Positions 48,088 to 56,461 of a stretch of 64,000 bases of DNA are shown piece by piece (position 1 is the stretch's first letter; each line of letters begins with the position of its first letter). Source of the DNA: an uncultured Ruminococcus sp. (GTDB lineage Bacteria > Bacillota > Clostridia > Oscillospirales > Ruminococcaceae); assembly GCA_900543145.1 (NCBI GenBank), contig UQPZ01000008.1, positions 1 to 64,000 of the forward strand, written 5' to 3'. The notes beneath the pieces were generated by a model. That model was not told the DNA's origin, did no database searches, and was given only the letters and a program-made list of their open reading frames with translations. Both the position numbers and the translations under genes were made by a program.

Positions 48088-48489
48088 ATGAAAAGACTTC
48101 TGATCGGAATTATGATGATAATGACGGCAGTTACCGTTTTTACGGGCTGCGGTAACAAGGAGGAGCAGAGTTCCTCCGAAAGTGAAAATACGAATACAGT
48201 CGAGTATTTTCAGGAAAAGCTAAACGGCACCTTTGCCGGAAGCAACGACACCACATATATTTTTTCAGACGGAAAGATAACTCAGCAATATGAAAAGGAC
48301 GGCTCTCAGGCTGAAAAAAAAGGCTCATACACGATTACGGAAGCCGATTCTGACAATGACGGAGAGAATGATTCGGTATCACTTCGTCTTACTATCAACG
48401 GAAATTCGTCTTCGTATACGCTTGAATCAGACGGAGATAATATAATATTAACAGAGGGAAACAGAAAAACGACTCTGACAAAAAAATAA
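48088..48489 (+). CDS. Small putative lipoprotein
   Basis: A 133-residue protein with a signal peptide ending in a lipobox (VFTGC, Cys at about 20), a Ser/Glu linker, and a compact beta-rich domain of about 85 residues (LNGTFAGSNDTTYIFSDGKITQQYEKDG, then SVSLRLTINGNSSSYTLESDGDNIILTE). This resembles the short lipocalin-like domains of many Clostridial lipoproteins. The start could be ATG 48088 or the in-frame ATG 48067; the former gives the cleaner signal peptide, with AAGGGG at about 12 nt. Function unknown. Confidence 0.7.
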   Translation: MKRLLIGIMMIMTAVTVFTGCGNKEEQSSSESENTNTVEYFQEKLNGTFAGSNDTTYIFSDGKITQQYEKDGSQAEKKGSYTITEADSDNDGENDSVSLRLTINGNSSSYTLESDGDNIILTEGNRKTTLTKK

Positions 48490-48495
48490 AGCTCA

Positions 48496-48525
48496 ACGCA
48501 TCGGGGCAGCTCCGATGCGTTTATT
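48496..48525 (+). terminator. Terminator after the 48088 lipoprotein gene
   Basis: ACGCATCGG (48496-48504) pairs with CCGATGCGT (48512-48520), then TTATT. Confidence 0.78.
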
Positions 48526-48617
48526 GCAGTTCAATGATGATATAAAATTAAATTTAACGGCAGGTATTGTCAATAAATTTCTACGGTATAATATTTACCT
48601 GTGAAAGGCGGATTTGA

Positions 48618-49145
48618 ATGAACAAGGCTTTGGCTCATTTTATAACGATAACGAGGCACAGACATATGGTTATAAAGCACTGCCGGTATGCCGGGATCTT
48701 TATTCAGGGACTGAAGCATGATCTGTCTAAATATACTCCGTCCGAATTTATACCTGGCGTAAAATACTATCAGGGAAACCGCTCCCCAAACGAGGGAGAG
48801 CGAGAAGCCTACGGATATTCAAGGGCATGGATGCACCATAAGGGCAGAAACAGACACCACTTTGAATATTGGACCGATTATGATATTGATACAAAGCTTC
48901 TTACTCCCGTAAAAATGCCGCTTAACTATGTAAATGAAATGTTCTGCGACCGGGTCGCCGCAAGTAAAATATATCAGGGCAGCAATTACACCGACGCTCA
49001 TCCTCTCGAATATTTTCTCAAGGCTAAAGGAAAACGGCTTATTCATAAAGAAACCTCTGATTTTCTTGAAAAGCTCCTTATAATGCTAAGGGATAAAGGA
49101 GAGAAAAAAACCTTTGCATATATCCGCCGTCTGAGCAAATATTAA
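48618..49145 (+). CDS. DUF5662 family protein
   Basis: A 175-residue soluble protein. Conserved His/Asp-rich blocks are HCRYAGIFIQGLKHDLSKYTPSEF (about 21-44), AWMHHKGRNRHHFEYW (about 71-86) and MFCDRVAASKIYQG. The spacing recalls a degenerate HD-type metal site, so it may be a metal-dependent hydrolase; no substrate is known. The family is common in Firmicutes and is often misnamed catalase. ATG 48618 has AAAGGCGG about 8 nt upstream. A TATAAT-like box lies near 48588, without a good -35. Confidence 0.8.
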   Translation: MNKALAHFITITRHRHMVIKHCRYAGIFIQGLKHDLSKYTPSEFIPGVKYYQGNRSPNEGEREAYGYSRAWMHHKGRNRHHFEYWTDYDIDTKLLTPVKMPLNYVNEMFCDRVAASKIYQGSNYTDAHPLEYFLKAKGKRLIHKETSDFLEKLLIMLRDKGEKKTFAYIRRLSKY

Positions 49146-49173
49146 ATACAGAAGCCGAGGCAAAAATACAGGC

Positions 49174-49202
49174 TTGACAAACGTCCTTATAAAGGCTATA
49201 AT
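49174..49202 (+). promoter_or_regulatory. SigA-type promoter of the Bax-inhibitor-1 gene
   Basis: TTGACA (49174-49179), 17-nt spacer, TATAAT (49197-49202): full consensus. Confidence 0.88.
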
Positions 49203-49241
49203 ATAAATACAAAAAATAAATTTTTACAGGAGGCTTTAAAA

Positions 49242-50063
49242 ATGGCAGTTAATTCACAGAGAAAAGTATATACTAATCCGGCAATATCAAAGCTGAACAG
49301 CTTTGACGATGCTTTTTCAGGGGCAGAAACCGCCAGCTACAAGGGTATACTGATTAAAACGCTTTATTTTATAGCGGTAATACTGGTAGGTATAGGCGCA
49401 TTTTTTTATATGCACAATTACTTTGCGTCCCAAGGCTACACAGGGGTCGAGATTGCTGACGGTTACTTTGTTTACGCAAACGAATCCGCGATCTTATTCG
49501 GAGCTATGATAGTAACGCTTATAAGCGGTCTTGTCGCTTCGTTTGCAACAGGCACTATACCGTTAACGGGTACGATCTACTGTGCAGGAATGGGTTATGC
49601 GGTAACATTTATCTCCTATACCTATGCTGCGGCTTACAGCGGTATAATCGTTGAAGCGCTGCTGCTTACGGTACTTATAATCGGGGTCATGGCGTTCCTT
49701 TATACATCGGGGATCGTTAAAGTAGGATACGGCTTTAGAACGGTAGTTTATACCTGTCTTACGGTATCGGTTATAGGCGGTCTGATATTCTCCCTTATGT
49801 TCTGGCTGGCTCCCAACAGCGCTATCGTTTCTTCAATAATCAGTTTACAAAACGGACCTCTGGGAATAGTTTTTGCAGTACTCGGAGTTCTTCTGGCATC
49901 GGCGCTGCTGCTTACAGATTTTGAAACGATCGGTCAGACTGTTGAAAACGGGCTGTCAAAAAAATATGAATGGTTCTGCTCCTACAGTCTTATGCTTAGC
50001 GTAATCCTGCTTTATCTCAAGGTTCTCAGACTGCTTGCAAGAATCCAGAATTCTAAAAATTAA
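49242..50063 (+). CDS. Bax inhibitor-1/YccA family membrane protein
   Basis: A 273-residue protein with seven predicted membrane helices after a polar N-terminus of about 30 residues. The last part (LLLTDFETIGQTVENGLSKKYEWFCSYSLMLSVILLYLKVLRLLARI) carries the Asp of the conserved pore pair found in BI-1/YetJ proteins. Such proteins act as pH-sensitive calcium leak channels (known for YetJ) or modulate membrane proteases (YccA). It is monocistronic, with a consensus promoter and terminator. RBS AGGAGG lies 9 nt before the ATG. Confidence 0.85.
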   Translation: MAVNSQRKVYTNPAISKLNSFDDAFSGAETASYKGILIKTLYFIAVILVGIGAFFYMHNYFASQGYTGVEIADGYFVYANESAILFGAMIVTLISGLVASFATGTIPLTGTIYCAGMGYAVTFISYTYAAAYSGIIVEALLLTVLIIGVMAFLYTSGIVKVGYGFRTVVYTCLTVSVIGGLIFSLMFWLAPNSAIVSSIISLQNGPLGIVFAVLGVLLASALLLTDFETIGQTVENGLSKKYEWFCSYSLMLSVILLYLKVLRLLARIQNSKN

Positions 50064-50074
50064 ATAAAAATATA

Positions 50075-50116
50075 AAGGCTTGCTGCCGGACAATTCCGGA
50101 AGCAAGCCTTTTTTAA
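50075..50116 (+). terminator. Terminator after the Bax-inhibitor-1 gene
   Basis: AAGGCTTGC...CCGG pairs with CCGG...GCAAGCCTT (50075-50110), then TTTT. It also faces the 3' end of ogt. Confidence 0.88.
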
Positions 50117-50138
50117 TTAAGCCGCAGATAAGCCTTTA

Positions 50139-50606
50139 TTATATATTTTTCCGTTCAAGTCCGAGAAGATACTCCTTGAGTTCCGAACCGCCTGAATATC
50201 CTTTAATATTTCCGTTTAAGCCTATTACTCTGTGACACGGCACGATTATCAAAACGGGATTCGCTTTATTTGCGCTTCCGACCGCACGAAACGCTTTAGG
50301 GTTTCCTATTTTTACAGCAATATCACGATAAGACGCCGTTTCTCCGTAGGGTATTTTTATCAGCTGCTCCCACACCCTGTGCTGAAATTCCGTTCCCTTT
50401 AAGCTCAGCGGAACAGAAAATTCTTTCAGAGAACCATTGAAATAGCGGTCCAGCTGACTCCTGCAAAGCCCGAATACCTCCGATTCTTCTTTTTTAAGTC
50501 CTATGATATGAAAATCCTTTTCAAAACAAAGGTCGGTTATACAGCCGTTTTCGCAGCACATGACCATTCTGCCTGCCGGACTGTCATATGTATTGAATAT
50601 CCTCAT
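50139..50606 (-). CDS. ogt: Methylated-DNA-protein-cysteine methyltransferase
   Basis: A 155-residue suicide DNA-repair protein that removes methyl groups from O6-methylguanine onto its own Cys. The active site is VLIIVPCHRVIG (Cys about 123). The helix-turn-helix lies before it (GETASYRDIAVKIGNPKAFRAVGSANKANP), with the Arg finger. The N-terminal domain is short, as in Ogt-type proteins. It lies 32 bp downstream of nth on the same strand, forming a small repair operon. Confidence 0.93.
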   Translation of the reverse strand: MRIFNTYDSPAGRMVMCCENGCITDLCFEKDFHIIGLKKEESEVFGLCRSQLDRYFNGSLKEFSVPLSLKGTEFQHRVWEQLIKIPYGETASYRDIAVKIGNPKAFRAVGSANKANPVLIIVPCHRVIGLNGNIKGYSGGSELKEYLLGLERKNI

Positions 50607-50638
50607 AATAACCGCCTTTCCCGACTATCCGCAACTGC

Positions 50639-51277
50639 TCATTTTACTTTTCTTTTATATTCCACACAAACGTCCGTCAGCGGACATTCTTCACATTTTG
50701 CACCTCTCGCCTTGCATATCTCCCGTCCGAAAAGCACTAGACGATGACAGAAATCCGACGACTTCTCAGGAGGGAGTATTTTTCTCAGCTCCTCCTCAAC
50801 CTTGACAGGCTCGCTGCTCTTTGCCAGACCTAGCCTGCCGCAGATCCTTATGCAATGAGTATCGGTAACTACCGCAGGCTTATGAAATACGTCGCCCATT
50901 ATCAGATTTGCAGTTTTTCTTCCGATCCCCGGAAGCGTAATAAGCTCGTCTATTTCAGAAGGTATTTCCCCTCCGTAAACGTCCATTATCCTGCGGCACA
51001 TTTCAACTATAGATCTGGCCTTGGTCTTGTAAAGACCGCAGGGCTTGATAATCTCTTCTATATCCTTTATATCAGCTTCGGCAAAATCGCTTATCGAACG
51101 GTATCTGCTGAACAGCTCCTTCGTAACTATATTAACTCTTGCGTCGGTACACTGAGCCGACAGTCTGCCGGCTATCATAAGCTCATGAGGTCTGGTATAT
51201 GTAAGCGAGCATAATGCGTCCGGGTATTTTTCTTCAAGTCGCCCGCATATTATAGCCGCCTTTTCCCTTTTAGTCAA
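50639..51277 (-). CDS. nth: Endonuclease III
   Basis: A 212-residue DNA glycosylase/AP lyase for oxidised pyrimidines. The helix-hairpin-helix is LITLPGIGRKTANLIMG with the catalytic Lys, followed by the catalytic Asp in VVTDTHCIRICGRLG. The C-terminal 4Fe-4S site reads C-x6-C-x2-C-x5-C in CKARGAKCEECPLTDVC. The start is TTG 51277 with GGAGG (51289-51285) 7 nt upstream. It is the first gene of nth-ogt. A TAAGCCGC/GCGGCTTA repeat at 51318-51356 separates it from yfcE. Confidence 0.95.
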   Translation of the reverse strand: MTKREKAAIICGRLEEKYPDALCSLTYTRPHELMIAGRLSAQCTDARVNIVTKELFSRYRSISDFAEADIKDIEEIIKPCGLYKTKARSIVEMCRRIMDVYGGEIPSEIDELITLPGIGRKTANLIMGDVFHKPAVVTDTHCIRICGRLGLAKSSEPVKVEEELRKILPPEKSSDFCHRLVLFGREICKARGAKCEECPLTDVCVEYKRKVK

Positions 51278-51353
51278 AAAACCACCTCCGATTACATAAA
51301 ATCTGCGTTCACATTAAGCCGCCTCTGAGCATAGAATAAATACATAAAGCGGC

Positions 51354-51833
51354 TTACAAATCGACATGACTGCAGAATATTCCGGAATCTGTTATATCTA
51401 TATAAGCATAAGACGGAGGTTTCCCGTCCCGAGGGCAGCCGGCGCTTCCCGGGTTCAGGATATGAACTCCATCACCATATCCGTAATATCTGCAGTGTGT
51501 ATGACCGAACAGAACTACGTCCGCTCCTATCTCGCGGGCCTTGAAAAACAGCCTGTCCGCCGACCGCTTTACTCCCCAGTTGTGACCGTGAGTAAAAAAT
51601 ATCTTAGTCGTTCGGGCGATAAAAATATCATTGTCGGGAGCTGTCGAAGCATAATCGCAGTTTCCGGCGGCGCTGACTATAGTTTTATCGGGATAGCATA
51701 CCCTTATTCTGTCGAGATTCCGTTCTCCGTCGCCCAAAAAAATAAAGATATCAGCGCTGTCCTCGCAGCGTCTGAAGATCTCACGCATATTACGGACATT
51801 TCCATGCGTATCTGAAAACACGATAAGGCGCAC
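51354..51833 (-). CDS. YfcE/MJ0936-type metallophosphoesterase
   Basis: A 159-residue phosphodiesterase of the compact calcineurin-like family. Metal-binding blocks: IVFSDTHGNVRNM, FLGDGERNLD, SAAGNCDY, FTHGHNWGVK and LFGHTHCRYYG. The family hydrolyses model phosphodiesters, and the natural substrate is unclear. The start is GTG 51833, with GGGGGGAG about 7 nt upstream. It lies 76 bp before nth in the same direction, so it may be co-transcribed, but a hairpin lies between. Confidence 0.88.
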   Translation of the reverse strand: MRLIVFSDTHGNVRNMREIFRRCEDSADIFIFLGDGERNLDRIRVCYPDKTIVSAAGNCDYASTAPDNDIFIARTTKIFFTHGHNWGVKRSADRLFFKAREIGADVVLFGHTHCRYYGYGDGVHILNPGSAGCPRDGKPPSYAYIDITDSGIFCSHVDL

Positions 51834-51973
51834 GTTTTTCTCCCCCCTCGGTCAAGAAAAGCCATATACGTCAGAAGAAAAATTGTCTGAATTGTGCATA
51901 TATGGCTATAGAATATTATTTTATATTATATCATAATTATTTATAAATACAATAAAAAAAAGGAGAATTTTTT

Positions 51974-52225
51974 ATGAGCAATTTTAATCAGCCAAACCCC
52001 AAAGGATTACAGGCTCTTCTCAACATAGCGTCAAAAAAACTCGGCACTACACCTGATACTCTGCAGCGTCAGCTTCAGGACGGGACTTTTGAAAAGGCGC
52101 TGAATACAATGCCCGGAAATGAAGCTGCAATGCTGAAAAAGGTGCTTTCTGATCCGAAGACAGCGGAAAAGATACTGTCAACGCCGCAGGCTAAAGCAAT
52201 ATACAAAAAACTGAACGAGGGCTGA
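51974..52225 (+). CDS. Small helical protein, first of an unrecognised three-gene cluster
   Basis: An 83-residue protein, no signal peptide or membrane helix. It is built of short amphipathic helices: LQALLNIASKKLGTTPDTLQRQLQDG and then MLKKVLSDPKTAEKILSTPQAKAIYKKL. The D-P-K-x-A-E-K-I/L-L-S-x-P-Q-A segment looks like a short repeat of helix-turn units. RBS AAGGAG lies 9 nt before the ATG. The next gene begins 27 bp on. I do not recognise a family. Confidence 0.72.
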   Translation: MSNFNQPNPKGLQALLNIASKKLGTTPDTLQRQLQDGTFEKALNTMPGNEAAMLKKVLSDPKTAEKILSTPQAKAIYKKLNEG

Positions 52226-52252
52226 CAATAAATGCCCGGAGGAGGTGTTAAC

Positions 52253-52852
52253 GTGGACGATCTGATGAGCAAGCTACAGAATGTACTTAACGACGAAGAA
52301 AGCATGAAGCAGATACAGGAGCTTGCAGGTATGCTTTCAAGCGAAATGCAGGAAAGTCAGAGTCAGCCGCCAGCCTCCCCTGTGCCGGCGTCAGGCTCTT
52401 CTTCAAGCAATCAGCAGGACTCAGGAGGGCCTGATCTGTCTCAGCTGCTGTCAAAGCTGGGCGGAATGTTTTCCGGAGGGAATGAAACGGTAAAGAACAA
52501 TGTTCCTTCCGTTTCCCCCGGTCAGCCCGCTTCGGGTCAGAATCAGACCGGTTCATTTGATCTGTCGGGTCTGCTTTCCGGTCTTGGAGCAAACTCCGGA
52601 CAGAGCGGTTCCCAGAACGCTCCGGCTCAGCCGAGCTTTGATATGGGAAAGCTTTTGCAGCTTCAGGGAATATTGGCTCAGGCAAATAAATCAGACAAAA
52701 ACGTAGAGCTTCTGCTCGCTTTAAGACCATTGCTAAAGGAAGAAAACCAGCAAAAGATAGACCGTCTTATAAAAATATTCAAGCTTTTTGCCGTTTATCC
52801 CGCATTAAAGGAAAGCGGTCTTTTAGGGGGAGATTTATTTGGATTATTATAG
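52253..52852 (+). CDS. Gln/Ser/Gly-rich protein, second of the cluster
   Basis: A 199-residue protein. GTG 52253 is preferred to ATG 52232 because GGAGGAGGT (52239-52247) stands just before it. The N-terminus (about 1-30) is helical, VDDLMSKLQNVLNDEESMKQIQELAGML. The middle (about 32-130) is low complexity: Ser, Gln, Pro, Gly with three DLS..LS.LGG-like repeats (LSQLLSKLGGMF, LSGLLSGLGAN). The C-terminus (about 135-199) has helices with NVELLLALRPLLKEENQQKIDRLIKIFKLFAVYPAL. The repeats and spacing suggest an assembling or scaffold protein. It overlaps the next gene by 14 bp. Confidence 0.72.
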   Translation: MDDLMSKLQNVLNDEESMKQIQELAGMLSSEMQESQSQPPASPVPASGSSSSNQQDSGGPDLSQLLSKLGGMFSGGNETVKNNVPSVSPGQPASGQNQTGSFDLSGLLSGLGANSGQSGSQNAPAQPSFDMGKLLQLQGILAQANKSDKNVELLLALRPLLKEENQQKIDRLIKIFKLFAVYPALKESGLLGGDLFGLL

Positions 52853-53219
52853 CTCGAAGGACTTCTCCACTATGCAGGAGGAGGCAGTAAAACGCGTCCG
52901 TGAAATGCAGCAGCGTTCCCGAAGTATCGTTAACGGAAATAAACGCAGTCCCGAAAAAAAAGAGCCTCCGCCCGCCGTTCCCCATCCGCCTCAGGAAAAT
53001 GCCGATCCTGCTCCCAAGGAGCGTACCGATCCTATTCAGGGACTTCTGGGAGGGCTTCTGGGAAGCAAAGGCACAGTTTCCCGAAAGGGTGAGCTTTTTA
53101 ATATAGGAGGAATAAAAATAGACGAGGAAAAGGCAATGATCGGCCTTCTTATCTACATATTGTATAAACAGGGCTCGGATGTTAAGCTGCTGCTAGCTCT
53201 GGGGTACCTTCTTCTGTAA
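52839..53219 (+). CDS. Pro-rich protein with hydrophobic C-terminus, third of the cluster
   Basis: A 126-residue protein starting at TTG 52839 with GGGGGAG 7 nt upstream. The N-terminus is helical and basic (MQEEAVKRVREMQQRSRSI), the middle is Pro/Glu-rich (about 35-65), then QGLLGGLLGSKG, which echoes the LSGLLSGLG repeats of the second protein. The C-terminus (IKIDEEKAMIGLLIYILYKQGSDVKLLLALGYLLL) pairs with the C-terminal NVELLLALRPLL of the second. The three genes are translationally linked and probably act together. No terminator is seen in the 75 bp before the lysR promoter. Confidence 0.72.
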   Translation: MDYYSSKDFSTMQEEAVKRVREMQQRSRSIVNGNKRSPEKKEPPPAVPHPPQENADPAPKERTDPIQGLLGGLLGSKGTVSRKGELFNIGGIKIDEEKAMIGLLIYILYKQGSDVKLLLALGYLLL

Positions 53220-53295
53220 CTTTTCATAATTCCCACAATTGCACTGTCATAAAATTGTTCAATTTGTCAAACTTTCAGAATTCTTTGTTAATTTA

Positions 53296-53324
53296 TTGAC
53301 AATCTTGTCTTCTCCATGTATAAT
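53296..53324 (+). promoter_or_regulatory. SigA-type promoter of the LysR gene
   Basis: TTGACA (53296-53301), 17-nt spacer, TATAAT (53319-53324): full consensus. Confidence 0.85.
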
Positions 53325-53389
53325 ATAATCATAACCATGCATACTTGCATATGTATAAACTTTCATGACTAAAAAAGAGGGCGTTGACA

Positions 53390-54316
53390 ATGAATCTGAC
53401 ACATCTTCGTTATATGGTGGAGGTTGAACGGCTCGGCTCTATTACAAAAGCCGCCGCTGCGCTTTATATGGGACAGCCTAATCTATCCAAGGCTATCAAG
53501 GAAATGGAGAGGGAGGTAGGAATACCTATATTTAAGCGTTCCGCTAAGGGCGTTGTCGCAACCGAAAAGGGCAAGGAATTTCTCCAGTACGCAAAGGCTA
53601 TTCTTGTTCAGATGGACAAAATGGAATCGCTTTACAAAGAAGATCCCGAAAGCTATGTGGATTTTCAGCTGCTGCTTCCCAGGGCAAGCTATATAACCTA
53701 TGCGTTTACGGAGTTTCTTAACAAGGTCGACAGAACGGAACGTATGGATATAAAATTCAAGGAAACCAACTCAATGGACGCTATAAATGCAGTTGTCGAA
53801 TGCGAATATAATATGGGTATAATCCGCTATCCGATAAACTACGAAGCTTTTTTTATGTCTATAATAGAAGAGAAAAACCTAAAGGCTCAGGAGGTCTGGA
53901 CGTACGACTACGTTATTCTTATGAGCGAAAGAAGTCCGCTGGCAAATGCACCCGGAATAACAGAAGAGCTGCTTGACAGCTATATTGAGATACTGCACGG
54001 CGACAATATCGTTCCGAATATTTCTGCGGCATACCAGAAAAAGAATACTCAGATACAAAGCAGCAAGCGGCATATTTATGTATACGAAAGAGGAAGTCAG
54101 TTCGATATACTAAGCTCAGTACCGGAAGCGTTTATGTGGGTATCTCCCCTGCCTAAAGCTGTACTTAAAAGATACGGTCTTGTACAAAGGCAATGCCCCG
54201 GAGTAAGCAAAACAAATAAGGACGTGCTTATTTACCAGAACAACTACAGGCTTTCAAATATTGACAAAACATTTCTTGAAGAGCTTGACAACGTAAGGAA
54301 AAGTATAATTGTCTGA
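53390..54316 (+). CDS. LysR-type transcriptional regulator
   Basis: A 308-residue protein. The N-terminal winged helix-turn-helix (about 1-60) reads LTHLRYMVEVERLGSITKAAAALYMGQPNLSKAIKEMEREVGIPIFKR, the LysR signature. The linker helix and the effector-binding domain follow (about 85-300). ATG 53390 is chosen over TTG 53384, with GAGGG about 9 nt upstream. The ilvB gene lies 406 bp downstream in the same direction, beyond a terminator. Control of ilvB is possible but cannot be read from sequence. Confidence 0.9.
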   Translation: MNLTHLRYMVEVERLGSITKAAAALYMGQPNLSKAIKEMEREVGIPIFKRSAKGVVATEKGKEFLQYAKAILVQMDKMESLYKEDPESYVDFQLLLPRASYITYAFTEFLNKVDRTERMDIKFKETNSMDAINAVVECEYNMGIIRYPINYEAFFMSIIEEKNLKAQEVWTYDYVILMSERSPLANAPGITEELLDSYIEILHGDNIVPNISAAYQKKNTQIQSSKRHIYVYERGSQFDILSSVPEAFMWVSPLPKAVLKRYGLVQRQCPGVSKTNKDVLIYQNNYRLSNIDKTFLEELDNVRKSIIV

Positions 54317-54339
54317 GCCTTACGCACACAGTAACAGTA

Positions 54340-54375
54340 ATACCGCAGAATTCTGATTCTGCGGTATCTTATTTT
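54340..54375 (+). terminator. Terminator after the LysR gene
   Basis: ATACCGCAGAAT (54340-54351) and ATTCTGCGGTAT (54356-54367) form a perfect 12-bp stem, then CTTATTTT. Bases 54376-54657 hold no gene I can support, only a CCGC/GCGG hairpin near 54465. Confidence 0.85.
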
Positions 54376-54657
54376 ACAGCGCAAAATACGGCTTTTATAT
54401 ATTCAGTCAGTTGAGAAAAGTGTATTTACTTTGATCCCGAAAATGAACAGACAGCATTTAATTATCCGCTTAAAAATGCGGAACGCAAAGCACGGAAATA
54501 AATTGAAACTCCAGCTAAATAAATTATCATGCAGTTGCCGACTATGACCGATAACAGATAATCCGCATCAATTAAATGATAAACAGTAACCGTACTTTTA
54601 TTTATGTAAATATTTAATCGCCCGAACTGACTTTCGTCAAATGCAAAACGCCCCATG

Positions 54658-54686
54658 TTGACAAATCAAGCAGGATATTGTATAAT
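54658..54686 (+). promoter_or_regulatory. SigA-type promoter of ilvB
   Basis: TTGACA (54658-54663), 17-nt spacer, TATAAT (54681-54686): full consensus. The short leader leaves no room for a T-box or leader peptide. Confidence 0.88.
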
Positions 54687-54722
54687 AAAATTTAATCTTT
54701 AATTTATAAATGGGGGCATATT

Positions 54723-56411
54723 ATGTTATTAACAGGTGCTGATATTATTGTTGAATGTCTGCTTGAACAGGGTGTAAATACTGTATTCGGCTATCCGGGA
54801 GGATCAGTTCTGAATATTTACGACTCACTTTATATGTATTCGGATAAGATCAGGCACGTCATTACAGCTCACGAGCAGGCTGCCTGTCACGCCGCTGACG
54901 GTTTTTCCAGAACTACAGGCAAAACCGGCGTTGTTATCGCGACCTCAGGACCGGGCGCTACGAATCTGGTCACAGGAATCGCAACGGCGTATATGGATTC
55001 TATTCCTATGGTAGCTATTACCGGAAACGTAGCTACTCCGCTCCTCGGTCTTGACAGCTTTCAGGAAGTTGATATATGCGGTATAACTATGCCTGTAACG
55101 AAGCATAATTATATTGTAAAGGATATAAACAAGCTTGCCGATACCATAAGAGAAGCTTTCTATATCGCTAACGAGGGCAGAAAAGGTCCTGTTCTTATCG
55201 ACGTTCCCAAGGACGTTACCGCAGCAAAGTGCGAATTTATAAGAACCGAGCCTGAAAAAATCGTAAATCACAATCCAGAAGATATAAATTCACAGATCGA
55301 GGCGGCGGCTAAGCTTATTAAGGCTGCCGAAAGACCTATGATATATGCAGGAGGAGGAGTCGTTTCCTGCGACGCCGCCGGCGAAATGGCCATATTTGCT
55401 GAAAAATGCGACGCTCCCGTTTCACTTTCTTTAATGGGGCAATGCGCCTTTGACAACACCAAGCCTGCTTATACAGGTATGCTTGGAATGCACGGAACAA
55501 AAACCTCGGCAATGGCTCTTGGAGAATGCGACCTGCTTATAGTTCTCGGCTCAAGATTTTCAGACAGAGTTCTCTGCAACGCAGGAACCTTTGCGAAGGA
55601 CACCAAGATAGTACATATTGAGATCGACCCGGCGGAAATAGGAAAAAACATAAACGTTGACGCTTATGTTGCCGGCGACCTAAAATATGTTCTGGCAAAG
55701 CTGAACGAAATCCTGCCTGATCTGAAGCACTCCGAATGGATGGAAAAAATTGCAGAATGGAAAAATAAGTACGCGCTCAAAATGGTTCCTGTTGAAAGCG
55801 AGGACGAGGTTCTTCCTCAGGATGTTATAGAAACGCTTGACAAGCTTACAAGCGGAGAAGCGATAATAACAACCGAGGTAGGTCAGCATCAGATGTGGGC
55901 GGCTCAGTATTATAATTTCAGAAAACCGCGTTCATTTGCTTCAAGCGGCGGACTCGGAACTATGGGCTACGGTCTTGGCGCAGCTATCGGCTCAAAGTGC
56001 GGAAATCCCGACACACCTGTTATAAATATTGCCGGCGACGGAAGCTTTTTCATGAACTGCAATGAGCTTTCCTCTCTTGCAAAGCACAATATTCCTGTAA
56101 TTGAGCTTGTCTTTGAAAACAATGTGCTGGGAATGGTACGTCAGTGGCAGCGGCTTTTCTACGGAAAGAGATTTTCGCAGACGGATATTGACCGCGGAAC
56201 CGATCTTATGAAGCTTGCGGACGCATTCGGTATCGAAGGAGTTCTGATAGAAAAGAAATCGGATATTGAGCCAATGCTTAAAAAAGCGCTTTCCTGCGGC
56301 AGGCCTTGTCTTGTCGACTGCCGTATTAATAAGGATATAAACGTTCTCCCTATGGTTCCGGCAGGAGCCGACGTACTCGAACCGATAATGGAGATCGATC
56401 TGTCTGAATAA
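54723..56411 (+). CDS. ilvB: Acetolactate synthase, large subunit
   Basis: A 562-residue thiamine-diphosphate enzyme that joins two pyruvates to acetolactate, or pyruvate with 2-oxobutyrate, in branched-chain amino acid synthesis. The cofactor-activating Glu is in ITAHEQAACHAADGF (about 48). The FAD/quinone-like middle domain reads GMLGMHGTKTSAMALGECDLLIVLGSRFSDR. The TPP/Mg site is AGDGSFFMNCNELSSLAKHN...ENN (about 438-465). The short leader and GGGGG RBS precede ATG 54723. No small regulatory subunit (ilvN/H) or other ilv gene follows, so feedback control is uncertain. A catabolic acetolactate synthase is a weaker option. Confidence 0.92.
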   Translation: MLLTGADIIVECLLEQGVNTVFGYPGGSVLNIYDSLYMYSDKIRHVITAHEQAACHAADGFSRTTGKTGVVIATSGPGATNLVTGIATAYMDSIPMVAITGNVATPLLGLDSFQEVDICGITMPVTKHNYIVKDINKLADTIREAFYIANEGRKGPVLIDVPKDVTAAKCEFIRTEPEKIVNHNPEDINSQIEAAAKLIKAAERPMIYAGGGVVSCDAAGEMAIFAEKCDAPVSLSLMGQCAFDNTKPAYTGMLGMHGTKTSAMALGECDLLIVLGSRFSDRVLCNAGTFAKDTKIVHIEIDPAEIGKNINVDAYVAGDLKYVLAKLNEILPDLKHSEWMEKIAEWKNKYALKMVPVESEDEVLPQDVIETLDKLTSGEAIITTEVGQHQMWAAQYYNFRKPRSFASSGGLGTMGYGLGAAIGSKCGNPDTPVINIAGDGSFFMNCNELSSLAKHNIPVIELVFENNVLGMVRQWQRLFYGKRFSQTDIDRGTDLMKLADAFGIEGVLIEKKSDIEPMLKKALSCGRPCLVDCRINKDINVLPMVPAGADVLEPIMEIDLSE

Positions 56412-56417
56412 ATTTTC

Positions 56418-56443
56418 AAGGCGGCGTTATGTCGCCTTTTTCA
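56418..56443 (+). terminator. Terminator after ilvB
   Basis: AAGGCG (56418-56423) pairs with CGCCTT (56433-56438), then TTT. Short but well placed. Confidence 0.6.
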
Positions 56444-56461
56444 GACGAAGGGAGGAATACC

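Noticed and set aside
54462..54656. 64-codon minus-strand ORF before ilvB
   Set aside because: No ribosome site, it abuts the ilvB promoter, and its composition is not convincing.
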